The notes under the pieces: generated by a model
What the model was told of the DNA's origin: nothing
Database searches by the model: none
Seen by the model: only the letters and a program-made list of their open reading frames with translations
In this document: one piece after another, positions 1 through 9,573 of the stretch
Position numbering within the stretch: position 1 is the first letter of the stretch
How the letters are laid out: each line of letters starts with the position of its first letter
From: Methylobacterium fujisawaense
GTDB taxonomy: Bacteria > Pseudomonadota > Alphaproteobacteria > Rhizobiales > Beijerinckiaceae
DNA: 64,000 nucleotides
Direction of reading: 5' to 3'
NCBI RefSeq assembly: GCF_014138435.1
Contig: NZ_JACJIM010000005.1
Span: forward strand, 186,001-250,000
Translations under genes and position numbers: made by a program

Positions 1-2
1 GC

Positions 3-839
3 GCGGTGGTGGCGCGGGACCTCGTGCCGCGAGAGAGGCGCACGCAGGCGGTTTCGCTGATGTTCGCGGGCCTGACGCTTGCCAACGTGCTGGGTGTGCC
101 CCTGGGGACCGCCCTCGGCCAGGTCGCGGGATGGCGGTCGACCTTCTGGGCGGTGGTGGCGATCGGCCTCGCGGCCGGCCTCGCGATCCAGCTCTGTGTG
201 CCCACCGGCCTTCCTGGAACGCGTGGCCGTCTCGCCAGCGAGTTCAGGGCGCTCGGCCGCTGGCCGGTCTTGCGGCCGATGCTGATCTCGACCCTGTCGT
301 CCGTGAGCTTCTTCACCGTATTCACCTACATCACACCGTTTCTGACCGGGGTGTCCGGTTTCTCTCCGCGTGGCGTGACGGGTGTGCTGTTTTCGGCCGG
401 ACTGGGCCTGACCATCGGCAACCTCGCCGGCGGTCATCTTGCCGATCGGAGTCCGATGGCGACGATCATCGGCAGCTTCCTCGGCATCGTGGCCGCCTTG
501 CTGGCCCTGGCGGCCGTCGCGCACGATCCCGTTCTGACCGTTCCCGTGATGGTCCTCTGGTCAGGACTCGTCTTCGCGCTGGTTTCGCCGCTGCAGATCT
601 GGGTTGTCGAAGCCGCGACCGATGCGCCGAACCTCGCCTCCACGCTCAACCAGGGCGCATTCAACCTCGGCAATGCCGTCGGCGCCTGGATCGGTGGTAC
701 CGCTCTGACCCTCGGCGCGAGCTACCGCGAGCTTCCGTTGATCGCCGCGGCGATGTCCCTCGCCGGGCTCGGCCTGGTCCTCACCGCGGTCAGCCGCCGT
801 CGCCACGAAGTTGCGTCGGCTTCCGTGCCCGGGGCCTGA
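3..839 (+). CDS. MFS transporter, C-terminal part (5' end lies outside the window)
   Basis: This is the last roughly 278 codons of a major facilitator superfamily permease of the DHA1/AraJ-like drug or sugar efflux type. The frame is open from the first bases of the window. A GTG at 6 exists, but the usual MFS length is about 400 residues, so the true start is upstream. The first visible stretch, with PRERR followed by GVPLGTALGQ, matches the family's mid-N-domain region, and about eight hydrophobic segments follow, including a cytoplasmic turn with ADRSP. The substrate cannot be deduced. The gene ends only 4 bp before the convergent NAD-glutamate dehydrogenase gene, with no clear terminator between them. 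Confidence 0.85.
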   Translation, partial: AVVARDLVPRERRTQAVSLMFAGLTLANVLGVPLGTALGQVAGWRSTFWAVVAIGLAAGLAIQLCVPTGLPGTRGRLASEFRALGRWPVLRPMLISTLSSVSFFTVFTYITPFLTGVSGFSPRGVTGVLFSAGLGLTIGNLAGGHLADRSPMATIIGSFLGIVAALLALAAVAHDPVLTVPVMVLWSGLVFALVSPLQIWVVEAATDAPNLASTLNQGAFNLGNAVGAWIGGTALTLGASYRELPLIAAAMSLAGLGLVLTAVSRRRHEVASASVPGA

Positions 840-843
840 ACAA

Positions 844-3800
844 TCAGTCGGCCCGAACGAGGTCGCCCAGCAGGCTGGCGGCCACGGTCGCCTTGGAGAC
901 GGTGAGGCCGGACGCACCGATCGCGTCCACCGCGTCGCGGATCCGGGCCAGCGGAGCGCCGCGCGCCTTCACCCAAGCCTCCACCGCGTCGGGGCCCGCG
1001 CCCAGATCCGCCACCACCTCGGCGGTGAGTTTGCGATGGGCGGCGGCGATGCCGGCGACCGCGCGCTCCAGCGCGACGCGGTCGAACGTGTCGGCCACCG
1101 GCACAGTCCGCGCCGCGGCCGCCAGATCGTCGAGCCGGAAGGCATGCTCCAGGGCGAAATGGGTCGCGGCCACCTCAGCGACCGGTCGGCCACTCGCCTC
1201 TGCGACGCGGACGACATCGGGTGCGGATCCGAGCGCGGTGAGCGAGGCCAGCCGCCGGGCCTGGGCCGGGGCCATGCCGTGCCCCGTCAGTTCCGCCTCG
1301 CGGGCGTCGATGGCTGCGCGGGCCTCATCCCCGAGCACCTCGGGCAGCGCCGCCTCGACGGCGGCAATGCCGTCCCGGTAGCGGGCGACCATGGGGGCGA
1401 GCCCTCCGCTCAGATCGAGGTTGCGGATGAACCAGACGATCCGGTTCAGCAGCAGATCCTGCACCTCCGCATAGAGATCGAGCTGCTCCCGCCCCGAAAC
1501 GCGGCCCGCCAGACCGTCGATGGCAAGATTCAGCTCCATCAGCCCGAAGGCGTCCCGGGTCATCGCGTAGGCCTTGGCGATGATCGCGGCGTCGGCGCCG
1601 GTGCCGTCCACGAGCCGTGTCACCAGCGAGGGCCCGCCGCGGTTGACGATGATGTTGGCGAGCGCCGTGGCGATGATCTCGCGGCGCAAGCGGTGTGCCT
1701 TCACGGCGTCCGGGAAGCGCGCGCGCAGGGCCTTCGGGAAGTAGCGCTGCAGCTCCCGGTCGAAATAGGGATCGTTCGGCACGGTGCTGTCGAGGATGGC
1801 GTCGTGCAGAGACAGCTTCGCGTAGGCGAGCAGCACCGCGTATTCCGGCCGGGTCAGGCCCTCGTTCCGGCGCATGCGTTCGGTGAGCGTGGCGTCGTCG
1901 GGAAGAAACTCCACCGTCCGGTCGAGGCGGCCTTCCGCCTCCAGCGCCTGCATGGTCCGCATGGCGAAGCCGGTCTCGCCGAGTCCGCCGCGCTGGGCGA
2001 GCGACAGGGCGAGGGTCTGCAACTCGTTGTTGCGGAGGACCAGACGTCCGACCTCGTCGGTCATATCGGCGAGCAGGGCGTTGCGCGCCTCGTAGCTCAG
2101 CCGGCCGTCCCGCTCCGGCGTCATGAGGGCGATCTTGATGTTCACCTCGACATCCGAGGTGTTCACGCCGGCGGAGTTGTCGATGGCGTCGGTGTTCAGC
2201 CGGACGCCCGCGCGCGCCGCCTCGATTCGTCCGCGCTGCGTCAGGCCGAGATTGGCACCTTCGCCGACGACCTTCGCGCGCAGCTCCGCCCCGGTGATCC
2301 GGACGGCGTCGTTGGCGCGATCGCCGGCATCCTCGTCGGTCTCGGTGGTCGCGCGAACATAGGTTCCGATACCGCCGAACCACAGGAGGTCGGCCGGCGC
2401 CTTCAGGATCGCCTGCATCAGTTCGGTCGGCGTCGCCTCGGCGCGGTCGAAACCGAGGGCGGCCCGGACCGCCGCGGAGAGCGGGACCGTCTTCAGGCTG
2501 CGCGAGAACACGCCGCCTCCCTCCGAGATCAGGCTCTTGTCGTAATCCGCCCAGGAGGACCGCCCCAGATCGAACAGCCGCCGCCGCTCGACGAAGCTCG
2601 TGGCCGCATCCGGGTCCGGATCGAGAAAGATGTCGCGGTGGTCGAAGGCGGCGATGAGGCGGATGCTTTTCGAGAGCAGCATGCCGTTGCCGAACACGTC
2701 CCCCGACATGTCGCCGACGCCGACCGTGGCGATCGGATCGGTCTGCACGTCCACGTCGATCTCGCGGAAATGCCGGCGCACGGCCTCCCAGGCGCCGCGG
2801 GCGGTGATGCCCATGCCCTTGTGGTCGTAGCCCTGGCTGCCGCCGGACGCGAAGGCGTCACCCAGCCAGTGACCCTTCTCGAGGGAAAGCGCGTTGGCGA
2901 TGTCCGAAAACGTGGCGGTGCCCTTGTCGGCGGCGACCACGAGATAGGCGTCGTCGGGATCGTGCCGCACCGTGTCCGGCGGCGGCACGATGGCGTTGTC
3001 GACGATGTTGTCGGTGAGTTCCAGGAGGGTCCGGATGAAGATCCGGTAGCTCTCGGTGCCCTCCTGCATCCAGGCGGCCCGGTCTGACGCCGGGGGCAGA
3101 CGCTTCGGGAAGAAGCCGCCCTTGGCGCCCACGGGCACGATCACGGCGTTCTTCACCTGCTGAGCCTTCACCAGCCCGAGGATTTCGGTGCGGAAATCCT
3201 CCGGCCGGTCGGACCAGCGCAGGCCGCCGCGGGCGACATAGCCGAAGCGCAGGTGCACGCCCTCGACGCGGGGCGCGTAGACGAAAATCTCGAAGAGGGG
3301 CCTCGGCAGCGGCATCGCCGTCACCCGGGCGCAGGCGAACTTGAAGCTGATCGTCTCGCGGGGATGGCCGTCGGCACCGCTCTGGAAGAAGTTGGTCCGT
3401 ACCGCGGCCTCGACGAGGTTCACAAACCGGCGCAGGATCCGGTCGTCGTCGAGGCTGGTGACCTCGGCGAGCGCGGTCTCGATGCAGGCGCGTATCCCGG
3501 CCTCTCGGGCGGCCCTGTCTCCGACGAGTGCCGGATCGAACCGGGCGCGGAACAGGGCGACGATGTCCCGCGTGATCCCGGCATGCCGGCTCAGCGTACC
3601 GGCGAGATAGTCCTGTCCGTACCGGATGCGCAGCTGACGCAGGTAGCGACCGAGCGCCCGGAGGAGGGCGGCCTCCCGCCAGAGGAGGGCGGCTTCGAGG
3701 ACGAGGCGGTTGTAGCCATCGGATTCCGCGGCTCCGTCGGCGATGGCGAGCATCGCAGCCTCGAGAGGCCGTTCCAGGGCGTCGAGATCGATCGCGACAC

Positions 3801-5688
3801 CGGTGGCGCGCTCGATCAGCATGTCGTGCAGCCAGATTCGGGCGCCGTCTTCGACCCCTGTCGGCACGACCCGATAGGTGCGCTCGTTGATGACGCGGAA
3901 GCCGAGATTCTCCAGGCCGGGCACCCGGTCGGACAAGGCGATGGCGGCGCCCCGCGAGAAGACCTTCAGCCGGACCTGCGCGGCCGAGTCGCTCTGTCGG
4001 CGGCCGAGCTGCACGGCCCGCGGCTGGCTGTCGCCGAGGCGCTCGAGGATCGCCACGTCGGCGACTGCGACCTCCGGCTGGAAATTGTCCCGGTAGGCGG
4101 CCGAGAACGCGTCGCCGTAGCGGGCGGCCAGCATGCGCGCCTGGTCGCCGCCGTGAGCCTCCGCGAGCGCCTCGCGCAATGCGTCGCCCCAGGTCCGGAC
4201 CAGGGCGGTGATGCCGGCTTCGAGGGCCGCTGGGTCCTGCTCCGGGCTGCCCGTGTCGGACAGGCCGATGATGTAGTGGATCCGGGCGAGGGAGCCCTCC
4301 GGATAGTCCGGGTGGGCGGCACTCAGCCGGCCGCCATAGGCCTCGGCGAGGTAGGTGCCGATCCGGCCTCGTACCGCAGAATCGTAGCGGTCCTTCGGAA
4401 CGTAGACGAGGAGCGACACGAAGCGGCCGAACCGGTCCGGGCGCGAGAGCACGCGCACTCGCGGCCTGTCGGCCAGAGCTGCGATGGCCAGGGTGAACCG
4501 GTAGAGCCGCTCGATGTCGATCTGGAACAGATCGTCGCGCGGATAGCTCTCCAGTACCGCGAGGAGGCTTCGCCCAGCATGGCTCGTCGGGTCGAGACCG
4601 GCGCGCTGGACCACCGCCTCCACCTTCCGGCGCAGGACCGGAACCTCGCGGGCGGGGCTGGTATAGGCCGACGCTGTGAACAGGCCGACGATCCGCACCT
4701 CACCGGACAGCTTCCCGAGCCCGGAGAAGAGCTTGACGCCCACATAGTCCAGGAAGGCCGAGCGGTGGACGCGGGATTTCACACTCGCCTTCGTGATGAT
4801 GAGGGGCTGCGGCTCCTCCAGGAAGGCGAGGATTTCGGGGGTGTAGTCCACGGGGATCCGGCCCCGGCGCAGGGGCGTGGCGCCGGGATCGCGCAGCACG
4901 CCGAGGCTCGACCCCTCGACCAGGGGATGCCCCTCACCGTCGATACCGTGCTGCTGCATGCCGAGGAGCAGGAACTGGCCCTCTGTCAGCCACTCCAGAA
5001 AAGCGCGTGCTTCCTCGGTCTCGCTTTCGGGCATCGGCGTCGGGGCGCGGCCGAGATCCGTCGCGAGTTCCGCAACGCGCGTCAGCATGGCGTCGTGATC
5101 GTCGGTCGCCAGAGCGACGTCCCGGTAGACCGCCGCGAGGGCGTCCAGCAGCCGCTCGCCGGCCTCGGCCGCCAGCCGGTCGAGGTGGATGTGGATGAAG
5201 CTCTCGCGCGCCAGGCTGCCCTGGGCATCGGCCGTCGTTTCGCCGACGACCCGTATCAGACCGCCGCCGCCATCCCGCTCGATGCCGAGAATCGGGTGCG
5301 CGACGAGGTGCGGGGACAGGCCCTGCTCGGTCAGTTCGGCGAGGGTCGAGTCGAGGAGGAAGGGCCGGTTGTCGTTGACGACTTCGAGGATCGTCATCTC
5401 GCGCGCCCGGCCACCGCGGACGAGGGCACCCTCGCTGAGGCGCAACCGTGCCGGTTCACCGGGCCGGCGCGGCTCAGCCAGGAAGGCACGGGCGCGCGCG
5501 GCGAGATCGGCGAGAGTCACCGCGTCGTAGGAGGCCAGATCCTCCGGTGTCACGCGGCCGAACAGGTCGCGCACGAAGCCGCCCGGTCCGCCCTGCTCGG
5601 TCACGATGTCGGCGGCCGCCTCGATCAATCCCGTCCGGGCCGTCTTCTGCTCTGAGGAAGACAAGGCCGTGGCGGTTTCGAGTGTCAT
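844..5688 (-). CDS. gdh: NAD-specific glutamate dehydrogenase, large (about 1600 aa) type
   Basis: Catabolic NAD-dependent glutamate dehydrogenase, converting glutamate to 2-oxoglutarate and ammonia in the cytoplasm. The 1614-residue length is typical of the giant alphaproteobacterial class, with a long N-terminal ACT-like regulatory part before the catalytic core. The glutamate-binding region near residues 815-865 contains GGLRWSDR and the lysine-containing KAQQVKNAV and GAKGGFFPKR. A nucleotide-binding stretch with GVGDMSGDVFGNG lies near residue 993. I chose ATG at 5688 because GGGAG lies 7 bases upstream; an in-frame GTG at 5712 would add 8 residues. Two very long open frames on the opposite strand are codon-bias shadows. 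It is monocistronic and faces the MarR gene. Confidence 0.95.
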   Translation of the reverse strand: MTLETATALSSSEQKTARTGLIEAAADIVTEQGGPGGFVRDLFGRVTPEDLASYDAVTLADLAARARAFLAEPRRPGEPARLRLSEGALVRGGRAREMTILEVVNDNRPFLLDSTLAELTEQGLSPHLVAHPILGIERDGGGGLIRVVGETTADAQGSLARESFIHIHLDRLAAEAGERLLDALAAVYRDVALATDDHDAMLTRVAELATDLGRAPTPMPESETEEARAFLEWLTEGQFLLLGMQQHGIDGEGHPLVEGSSLGVLRDPGATPLRRGRIPVDYTPEILAFLEEPQPLIITKASVKSRVHRSAFLDYVGVKLFSGLGKLSGEVRIVGLFTASAYTSPAREVPVLRRKVEAVVQRAGLDPTSHAGRSLLAVLESYPRDDLFQIDIERLYRFTLAIAALADRPRVRVLSRPDRFGRFVSLLVYVPKDRYDSAVRGRIGTYLAEAYGGRLSAAHPDYPEGSLARIHYIIGLSDTGSPEQDPAALEAGITALVRTWGDALREALAEAHGGDQARMLAARYGDAFSAAYRDNFQPEVAVADVAILERLGDSQPRAVQLGRRQSDSAAQVRLKVFSRGAAIALSDRVPGLENLGFRVINERTYRVVPTGVEDGARIWLHDMLIERATGVAIDLDALERPLEAAMLAIADGAAESDGYNRLVLEAALLWREAALLRALGRYLRQLRIRYGQDYLAGTLSRHAGITRDIVALFRARFDPALVGDRAAREAGIRACIETALAEVTSLDDDRILRRFVNLVEAAVRTNFFQSGADGHPRETISFKFACARVTAMPLPRPLFEIFVYAPRVEGVHLRFGYVARGGLRWSDRPEDFRTEILGLVKAQQVKNAVIVPVGAKGGFFPKRLPPASDRAAWMQEGTESYRIFIRTLLELTDNIVDNAIVPPPDTVRHDPDDAYLVVAADKGTATFSDIANALSLEKGHWLGDAFASGGSQGYDHKGMGITARGAWEAVRRHFREIDVDVQTDPIATVGVGDMSGDVFGNGMLLSKSIRLIAAFDHRDIFLDPDPDAATSFVERRRLFDLGRSSWADYDKSLISEGGGVFSRSLKTVPLSAAVRAALGFDRAEATPTELMQAILKAPADLLWFGGIGTYVRATTETDEDAGDRANDAVRITGAELRAKVVGEGANLGLTQRGRIEAARAGVRLNTDAIDNSAGVNTSDVEVNIKIALMTPERDGRLSYEARNALLADMTDEVGRLVLRNNELQTLALSLAQRGGLGETGFAMRTMQALEAEGRLDRTVEFLPDDATLTERMRRNEGLTRPEYAVLLAYAKLSLHDAILDSTVPNDPYFDRELQRYFPKALRARFPDAVKAHRLRREIIATALANIIVNRGGPSLVTRLVDGTGADAAIIAKAYAMTRDAFGLMELNLAIDGLAGRVSGREQLDLYAEVQDLLLNRIVWFIRNLDLSGGLAPMVARYRDGIAAVEAALPEVLGDEARAAIDAREAELTGHGMAPAQARRLASLTALGSAPDVVRVAEASGRPVAEVAATHFALEHAFRLDDLAAAARTVPVADTFDRVALERAVAGIAAAHRKLTAEVVADLGAGPDAVEAWVKARGAPLARIRDAVDAIGASGLTVSKATVAASLLGDLVRAD

Positions 5689-5842
5689 CGCGCGTCTCCC
5701 GAACCGGGTCACTCATCCAATCGATAGCAGCGTCTTCCGCCGTGTCGATGACACCCCCGCCGGTTTGCCGGCCCGCCAGTGTCGATCGGCGCAAACCGTC
5801 AGGCTCACCGCAGATGCGCCTTGTCGCCGACGAGAAGGGTGT

Positions 5843-5854
5843 ATATGCACATAT
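5843..5854. promoter_or_regulatory. Inverted repeat just before marR start, candidate MarR operator
   Basis: ATATG and CATAT arms are separated by CA, forming a 12-bp AT-rich inverted repeat one base before the MarR ATG, in otherwise GC-rich DNA. MarR proteins commonly bind such short palindromes and autoregulate. Binding by the adjacent MarR protein is inferred, not shown. Confidence 0.45.
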
Positions 5855-5855
5855 T

Positions 5856-6287
5856 ATGGCCGACATTCATTCCGGCGATGGTCCTCAAGAGCTCTGCACC
5901 TGCTCAGCCCTGCGGCGGGCGACACGGGCGGTGACCACGACCTACGACGCCGCGTTGCGGCCGGTGGGCTTGCGCGTGACGCAGTTCGCGATCCTGCGCC
6001 TGCTGCAGCGGCTCGGACCGACGCCGTTGACGCGACTTGCCGCGGAGGCGGCCCTGGAGCGGACCACGATGGGCCGCAACCTCGATCCGCTGGAGCGTCG
6101 CGGCCTCGTGCGAATCGCGCCTGGCGCGGCCGACGCCCGCGAGCGCGTGGTCGTGCTGACCGAGGCCGGCGGCGAGGCGATCGCGGCGGCGACGCCGTAC
6201 TGGCGCGACGCCCAGGCGCGCATCAACGCCCGGGTCGAGCCAGCGGCCGTGGCCGCCCTCGCCGACGCCCTGACCTCCGTCTCCTGA
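5856..6287 (+). CDS. MarR-family transcriptional regulator
   Basis: A 143-residue winged helix-turn-helix regulator. The helix-turn-helix region spans about residues 45-75 (LTRLAAEAALERTTMGRNL), followed by the wing with the ADARERVV turn typical of the family. Two cysteines near the N-terminus (CTC, about residues 13-15) could act as a redox or ligand sensor, but that is speculative. The start at 5856 directly follows an AT-rich inverted repeat. The next gene, an MFS permease, begins 37 bp downstream on the same strand, so the regulator probably controls itself and one or both permeases. The ligand is unknown. Confidence 0.9.
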   Translation: MADIHSGDGPQELCTCSALRRATRAVTTTYDAALRPVGLRVTQFAILRLLQRLGPTPLTRLAAEAALERTTMGRNLDPLERRGLVRIAPGAADARERVVVLTEAGGEAIAAATPYWRDAQARINARVEPAAVAALADALTSVS

Positions 6288-6324
6288 CCGATCCGCCGCA
6301 ATCCGCCCTTTCCAGAGGCCGTTC

Positions 6325-7611
6325 ATGTCCGTCATCGCCGACACGCACGCCAAGCCGCCGCTGCATTATGCCTGGATCATCGCCGCGGTGACCTTCCTGG
6401 TGCTGCTCGTCGGCGCCGGAGTCCGGGCCACCCCGAGCGTGTTGATCGTGCCGTGGGAGCGGGAATTCGGCTGGACCGCGGCGACGATCGGCGTCGGCAT
6501 CGCGCTCAACATCTTCCTGTACGGGATGATCGGGCCCTTCGCGGTCGCCATCATCGAGCGGTTCGGGCTGCGGCGCTGCATCTGTGGCGCGCTCCTCATC
6601 CTGGCGCTCGGCACCGCCGCAACGAGCCTCATGACCGCGCCCTGGCAGATGGTGCTGCTGTGGGGCATCGTCGTCGGGTCGGGCTCCGGCATGGTCGCCA
6701 ACGTCCTCGGCGCCACCGTGGCGGGACGCTGGTTCGCCAAGCGGCGCGGTCTCGTGCTCGGCATGCTGACGGCGAGCAGCGCCACCGGGCAGCTCGTCTT
6801 CCTGCCGATGCTCGCCTCCCTCGCGGTCGGCCAGGGCTGGCGCTCGGTCTCCCTGGTGGTCGCGGCCGCGACCCTGGCCCTGATCCCGCTGGTGGCCCTG
6901 CTGATGCGGGATCGCCCGGCCGATCTCGGCCTGCCCCGCTACGGCGAGACCGTGGTGACGCCGACGCCGGTCCTCACCGAGAATCCGGCCCTGCGGGCGC
7001 TGCGCGGCCTGCGGATCGGACTGCGCTCCCGGGATTTCTGGCTGCTCGCCGGCACGTTCTTCATCTGCGGCGCCTCTACCAACGGCCTGGTCGGCACGCA
7101 TCTGATCCCGGCCTGTATCGATCACGGCATCGCCGAAGTGACGGCTGCCGGCCTGTTGGCCCTCATGGGGATCTGCGACCTGATCGGCACCACGGCTTCG
7201 GGCTGGCTCACCGACCGGTTCGACTCGCGCAAGCTGCTCGCGTGGTATTACGGCCTGCGCGGCCTCTCGCTGATCTTTCTGCCCTATTCCTTCGACTTCA
7301 GCTTCTACGGCCTGTCCCTCTTCGCGGTGTTCTACGGGCTCGACTGGATCGCCACCGTGCCACCCACCGTGCAGCTGGCCGGCAAGTCGTTCGGCGAAGA
7401 GAACGCGGCCCTGATGTTCGGCTGGATCGCGGCAGCTCACCAGATCGGTGCGGCTTCCGCAGCCTGGCTCGGCGGGATGATCCGCACCGAGAGCGGCACC
7501 TATTTCGGCGCCTTCATCTCGGCCGGCCTGCTCTGCCTCGTCGCCGCTCTCATGGCGACCTTCGTGGGCCGCAAGCCGGCCGCGCCGGCCCTGCATCCGC
7601 TGCCGGCCTGA
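6325..7611 (+). CDS. MFS transporter, OFA/monocarboxylate-like
   Basis: A 428-residue inner-membrane permease with about 12 hydrophobic segments. It opens with HYAWIIAAVTFLVLLVGAG, which resembles the oxalate:formate antiporter and monocarboxylate transporter branch of the major facilitator superfamily. The inter-domain loop with LMRDRPADLGL lies near residue 195 and a conserved WLTDRF turn near residue 295. It lies 37 bp downstream of the marR gene and is probably co-transcribed with it. An organic-acid substrate is suggested by the subfamily resemblance only. Confidence 0.85.
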   Translation: MSVIADTHAKPPLHYAWIIAAVTFLVLLVGAGVRATPSVLIVPWEREFGWTAATIGVGIALNIFLYGMIGPFAVAIIERFGLRRCICGALLILALGTAATSLMTAPWQMVLLWGIVVGSGSGMVANVLGATVAGRWFAKRRGLVLGMLTASSATGQLVFLPMLASLAVGQGWRSVSLVVAAATLALIPLVALLMRDRPADLGLPRYGETVVTPTPVLTENPALRALRGLRIGLRSRDFWLLAGTFFICGASTNGLVGTHLIPACIDHGIAEVTAAGLLALMGICDLIGTTASGWLTDRFDSRKLLAWYYGLRGLSLIFLPYSFDFSFYGLSLFAVFYGLDWIATVPPTVQLAGKSFGEENAALMFGWIAAAHQIGAASAAWLGGMIRTESGTYFGAFISAGLLCLVAALMATFVGRKPAAPALHPLPA

Positions 7612-7652
7612 ACTGCGCGGGGTGAGCGCGGTCGTCATAAGTGCGCCGCGAA

Positions 7653-7676
7653 GGAGGAGCCCTGATCGGCTCCTCC
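7653..7676. terminator. Perfect 9-bp hairpin between two MFS genes
   Basis: GGAGGAGCC (7653-7661) and GGCTCCTCC (7668-7676) flank a 6-base loop. It lies about 40 bp after the OFA-like MFS stop and 22 bp before the next start. There is no T-tract, so termination would be weak or Rho-assisted. The left arm contains an AAGGAGG Shine-Dalgarno-like run, but no start codon is suitably placed for it. Confidence 0.4.
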
Positions 7677-7698
7677 CAGCGCATCCCGAGAGCCCGTT

Positions 7699-8970
7699 TT
7701 GACAGTCGCGATCCGGCCCCTGCCGCCGGTCCAGGAGGTCCGGACCCCGCGTCCCTGGTCCGGACCGGGATTTGCCGAGTTCGTCGCCATCATCGCGCTG
7801 ATGATGGCGGTGACGGCCATCTCGATCGACAATCTGTTGCCGGCCTTCCCGGCCATCGAGGCGCGGTTCGGAGTGCCGGATCCGAACCGGCTGCAACTCC
7901 TCGTCTACGTCTACATGATCGGCTTCGGCTTCGCGCAGATCGTCTACGGACCGGTCTCCGATGCCCTCGGCCGGCGCCCGGTGCTGCTCGCGAGCCTCGC
8001 CGTCTACGTGGTCGGCTGCGGGCTCGCGATGATGGCGCCGAGCTTCGGCTGGCTGCTGGCCGCGCGGATCATCCAGGGCATCGGTGCAGCCGGCGGGCGC
8101 GTTCTCTCGGTGGCGATCGTGCGCGACCGCTTCGCCGGCCGGGAGATGGCGAGCGTGATGTCGTTCACCATGATGGTGTTCCTGATCGTCCCGATGATCG
8201 CACCGGCGATCGGCGGCATGATGCTGGCGCTGGGCTCCTGGGTCTATGTCTTCGTCTCGATGCTGATCCTGGCCTTCTGGCTGACCGTCTGGTTCTCCCT
8301 GCGCATGCCCGAGACGCTGCACCCGGAATACCGCCGGCCGCTCTCGCCCGCCGCCACCTGGGAGGCGATCCGCCTGACCCTGAAGACCCGCGTCGCCGTC
8401 GGTTATGCCACCGCGCTCGGCCTGATGACCGGGTGCATCATGGGCTACGTCGGCTCGGCCCAGCAGCTGTTCGACACCGGCCTGTATCACCTCGGCCCGC
8501 TCTTTCCCCTGGCCTTCGGGCTCGTGGCCGGCGCCATGGGCGTCGCGACGCTGATCAACGCCCGCGTCGTCCGGCGGCTCGGGATGCGGGCGATGTCGCA
8601 CAGTGGCGTCATCGCCTTCACGTTGGTGGGGCTCGTGCAGATCGCCGCCGGGCTCGCCTATCACGGGCATCCGCCGCTCGCGCTGTTCCTGTCGATCCTG
8701 GCGGTCAACCAGTTCCTGATCAGCTTCGCGATGCCGAACTTCAACGCGCTCGCGCTCGAGCCGCTCGGGGCCATCGCCGGCACGGCCTCGTCGTTCCTCG
8801 GCTTCTACACGACGATCCTGGGCGCCTTCTGCGGCTTCCTGATCGGACAGGCCTTCGACGGCAGCGTCATGCCGGTGGCTGTCGGCTATGCGAGCCTCGG
8901 TGCATTGTCGTTGCTCGTGGTGGCCTGGACGGAGCGCGGCCGGCTGTTCCGCGGCGGTGTCGGCGGCTGA
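7699..8970 (+). CDS. Bcr/CflA-family multidrug efflux MFS transporter
   Basis: A 423-residue permease of the DHA1 Bcr/CflA subgroup, expected to export drugs by proton antiport at the inner membrane. The first segment carries ISIDNLLPAFPAI, resembling the D-M-YLPA signature of Bcr proteins, and the loop after the second segment reads GPVSDALGRRPVL, the classic MFS motif A. The only start downstream of the preceding in-frame stop is TTG at 7699, with GAGAG 6 bases upstream. It probably belongs to the MarR-associated efflux cluster, though a hairpin lies between it and the previous gene. Confidence 0.88.
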   Translation: MTVAIRPLPPVQEVRTPRPWSGPGFAEFVAIIALMMAVTAISIDNLLPAFPAIEARFGVPDPNRLQLLVYVYMIGFGFAQIVYGPVSDALGRRPVLLASLAVYVVGCGLAMMAPSFGWLLAARIIQGIGAAGGRVLSVAIVRDRFAGREMASVMSFTMMVFLIVPMIAPAIGGMMLALGSWVYVFVSMLILAFWLTVWFSLRMPETLHPEYRRPLSPAATWEAIRLTLKTRVAVGYATALGLMTGCIMGYVGSAQQLFDTGLYHLGPLFPLAFGLVAGAMGVATLINARVVRRLGMRAMSHSGVIAFTLVGLVQIAAGLAYHGHPPLALFLSILAVNQFLISFAMPNFNALALEPLGAIAGTASSFLGFYTTILGAFCGFLIGQAFDGSVMPVAVGYASLGALSLLVVAWTERGRLFRGGVGG

Positions 8971-9045
8971 TCCGGACGCCTTAACGCGGTCTTCAGCGGG
9001 AAGGCGTCAAGCTCCACGCCTGATCCCAGCCGACCGGACCCGCCC

Positions 9046-9573
9046 ATGCTTGCCCGCGCCCAGGACGGAACCCTCCTCGCTGCGCGTCTGCTGCTCGCCG
9101 CCGCGCTCCTGCCGACCGGCATCGCGCGGGCGCTCAACGTCTCGGGCTTCGCGCTGACGCTTGCCGGCGCCGGCATGCCCTTCCCGAACGGTGTCGCCAC
9201 GGCCGCCGTCGTGGTGCAGGTCTTCGGCCCGCTGGCGCTCATCCTCGGCGTGCTGCCGCGGCTGACCGGTCTGGCGCTCGCCGTCTTCGCCGCCGTGACG
9301 GCCTTCGTGCTCCACCCGTTCTGGCACTACGTCGGACCCGCCGCGATCGCCGAGCGCACGCTGATGCTCGCCGATCTCGGTCTCGCGGGCGGATTCCTCA
9401 TGTACGCCCTGAGCGGCCCGGGCGCCCTGAGCTGGCAGGGCTGGCGTGCCGGAAACCGCGCCCCGCCGCCGAGCCCGAAGCCCGCGTCCGCGAAGGCGTC
9501 CGGCAAGGCCGCCGCGTCGCGGGGCGGAGGCAAGCGGGCGGCCGGGCGCCCGCCCGCCCGGGCTGCCGCCTGA
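9046..9573 (+). CDS. DoxX-family membrane protein with basic C-terminal tail
   Basis: A 175-residue protein with four hydrophobic segments in the first 130 residues and the DoxX-like G-X-ARALN and HPFWHY features. DoxX proteins are small inner-membrane proteins of the thiosulfate:quinone oxidoreductase/SURF4-like fold, and most lack a proven activity. Residues 140-175 form an unusual Lys/Ala/Pro/Arg-rich tail, probably cytoplasmic. The stop abuts the stop of the convergent DHA2 permease with no spacer. A catalytic role is not supported by the sequence. Confidence 0.8.
   Translation: MLARAQDGTLLAARLLLAAALLPTGIARALNVSGFALTLAGAGMPFPNGVATAAVVVQVFGPLALILGVLPRLTGLALAVFAAVTAFVLHPFWHYVGPAAIAERTLMLADLGLAGGFLMYALSGPGALSWQGWRAGNRAPPPSPKPASAKASGKAAASRGGGKRAAGRPPARAAA

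Noticed and set aside
3660..3695. Direct repeat GAGGAGGGCGGC in NAD-GDH
   Set aside because: It encodes the internal EAALLWREAALL segment; a coding repeat, not an element.
811..5655. Two plus-strand open frames (811-3087 and 3253-5655; 758 and 800 codons) opposite NAD-GDH
   Set aside because: They lie antisense to a well-recognised gene, are Arg/Gly/His-rich without domains, and reflect GC codon bias of the sense strand.
6223..8670. 815-codon minus-strand frame over marR and the MFS genes
   Set aside because: Low-complexity product with His/Gln/Arg runs, antisense to three clear membrane or regulatory genes.
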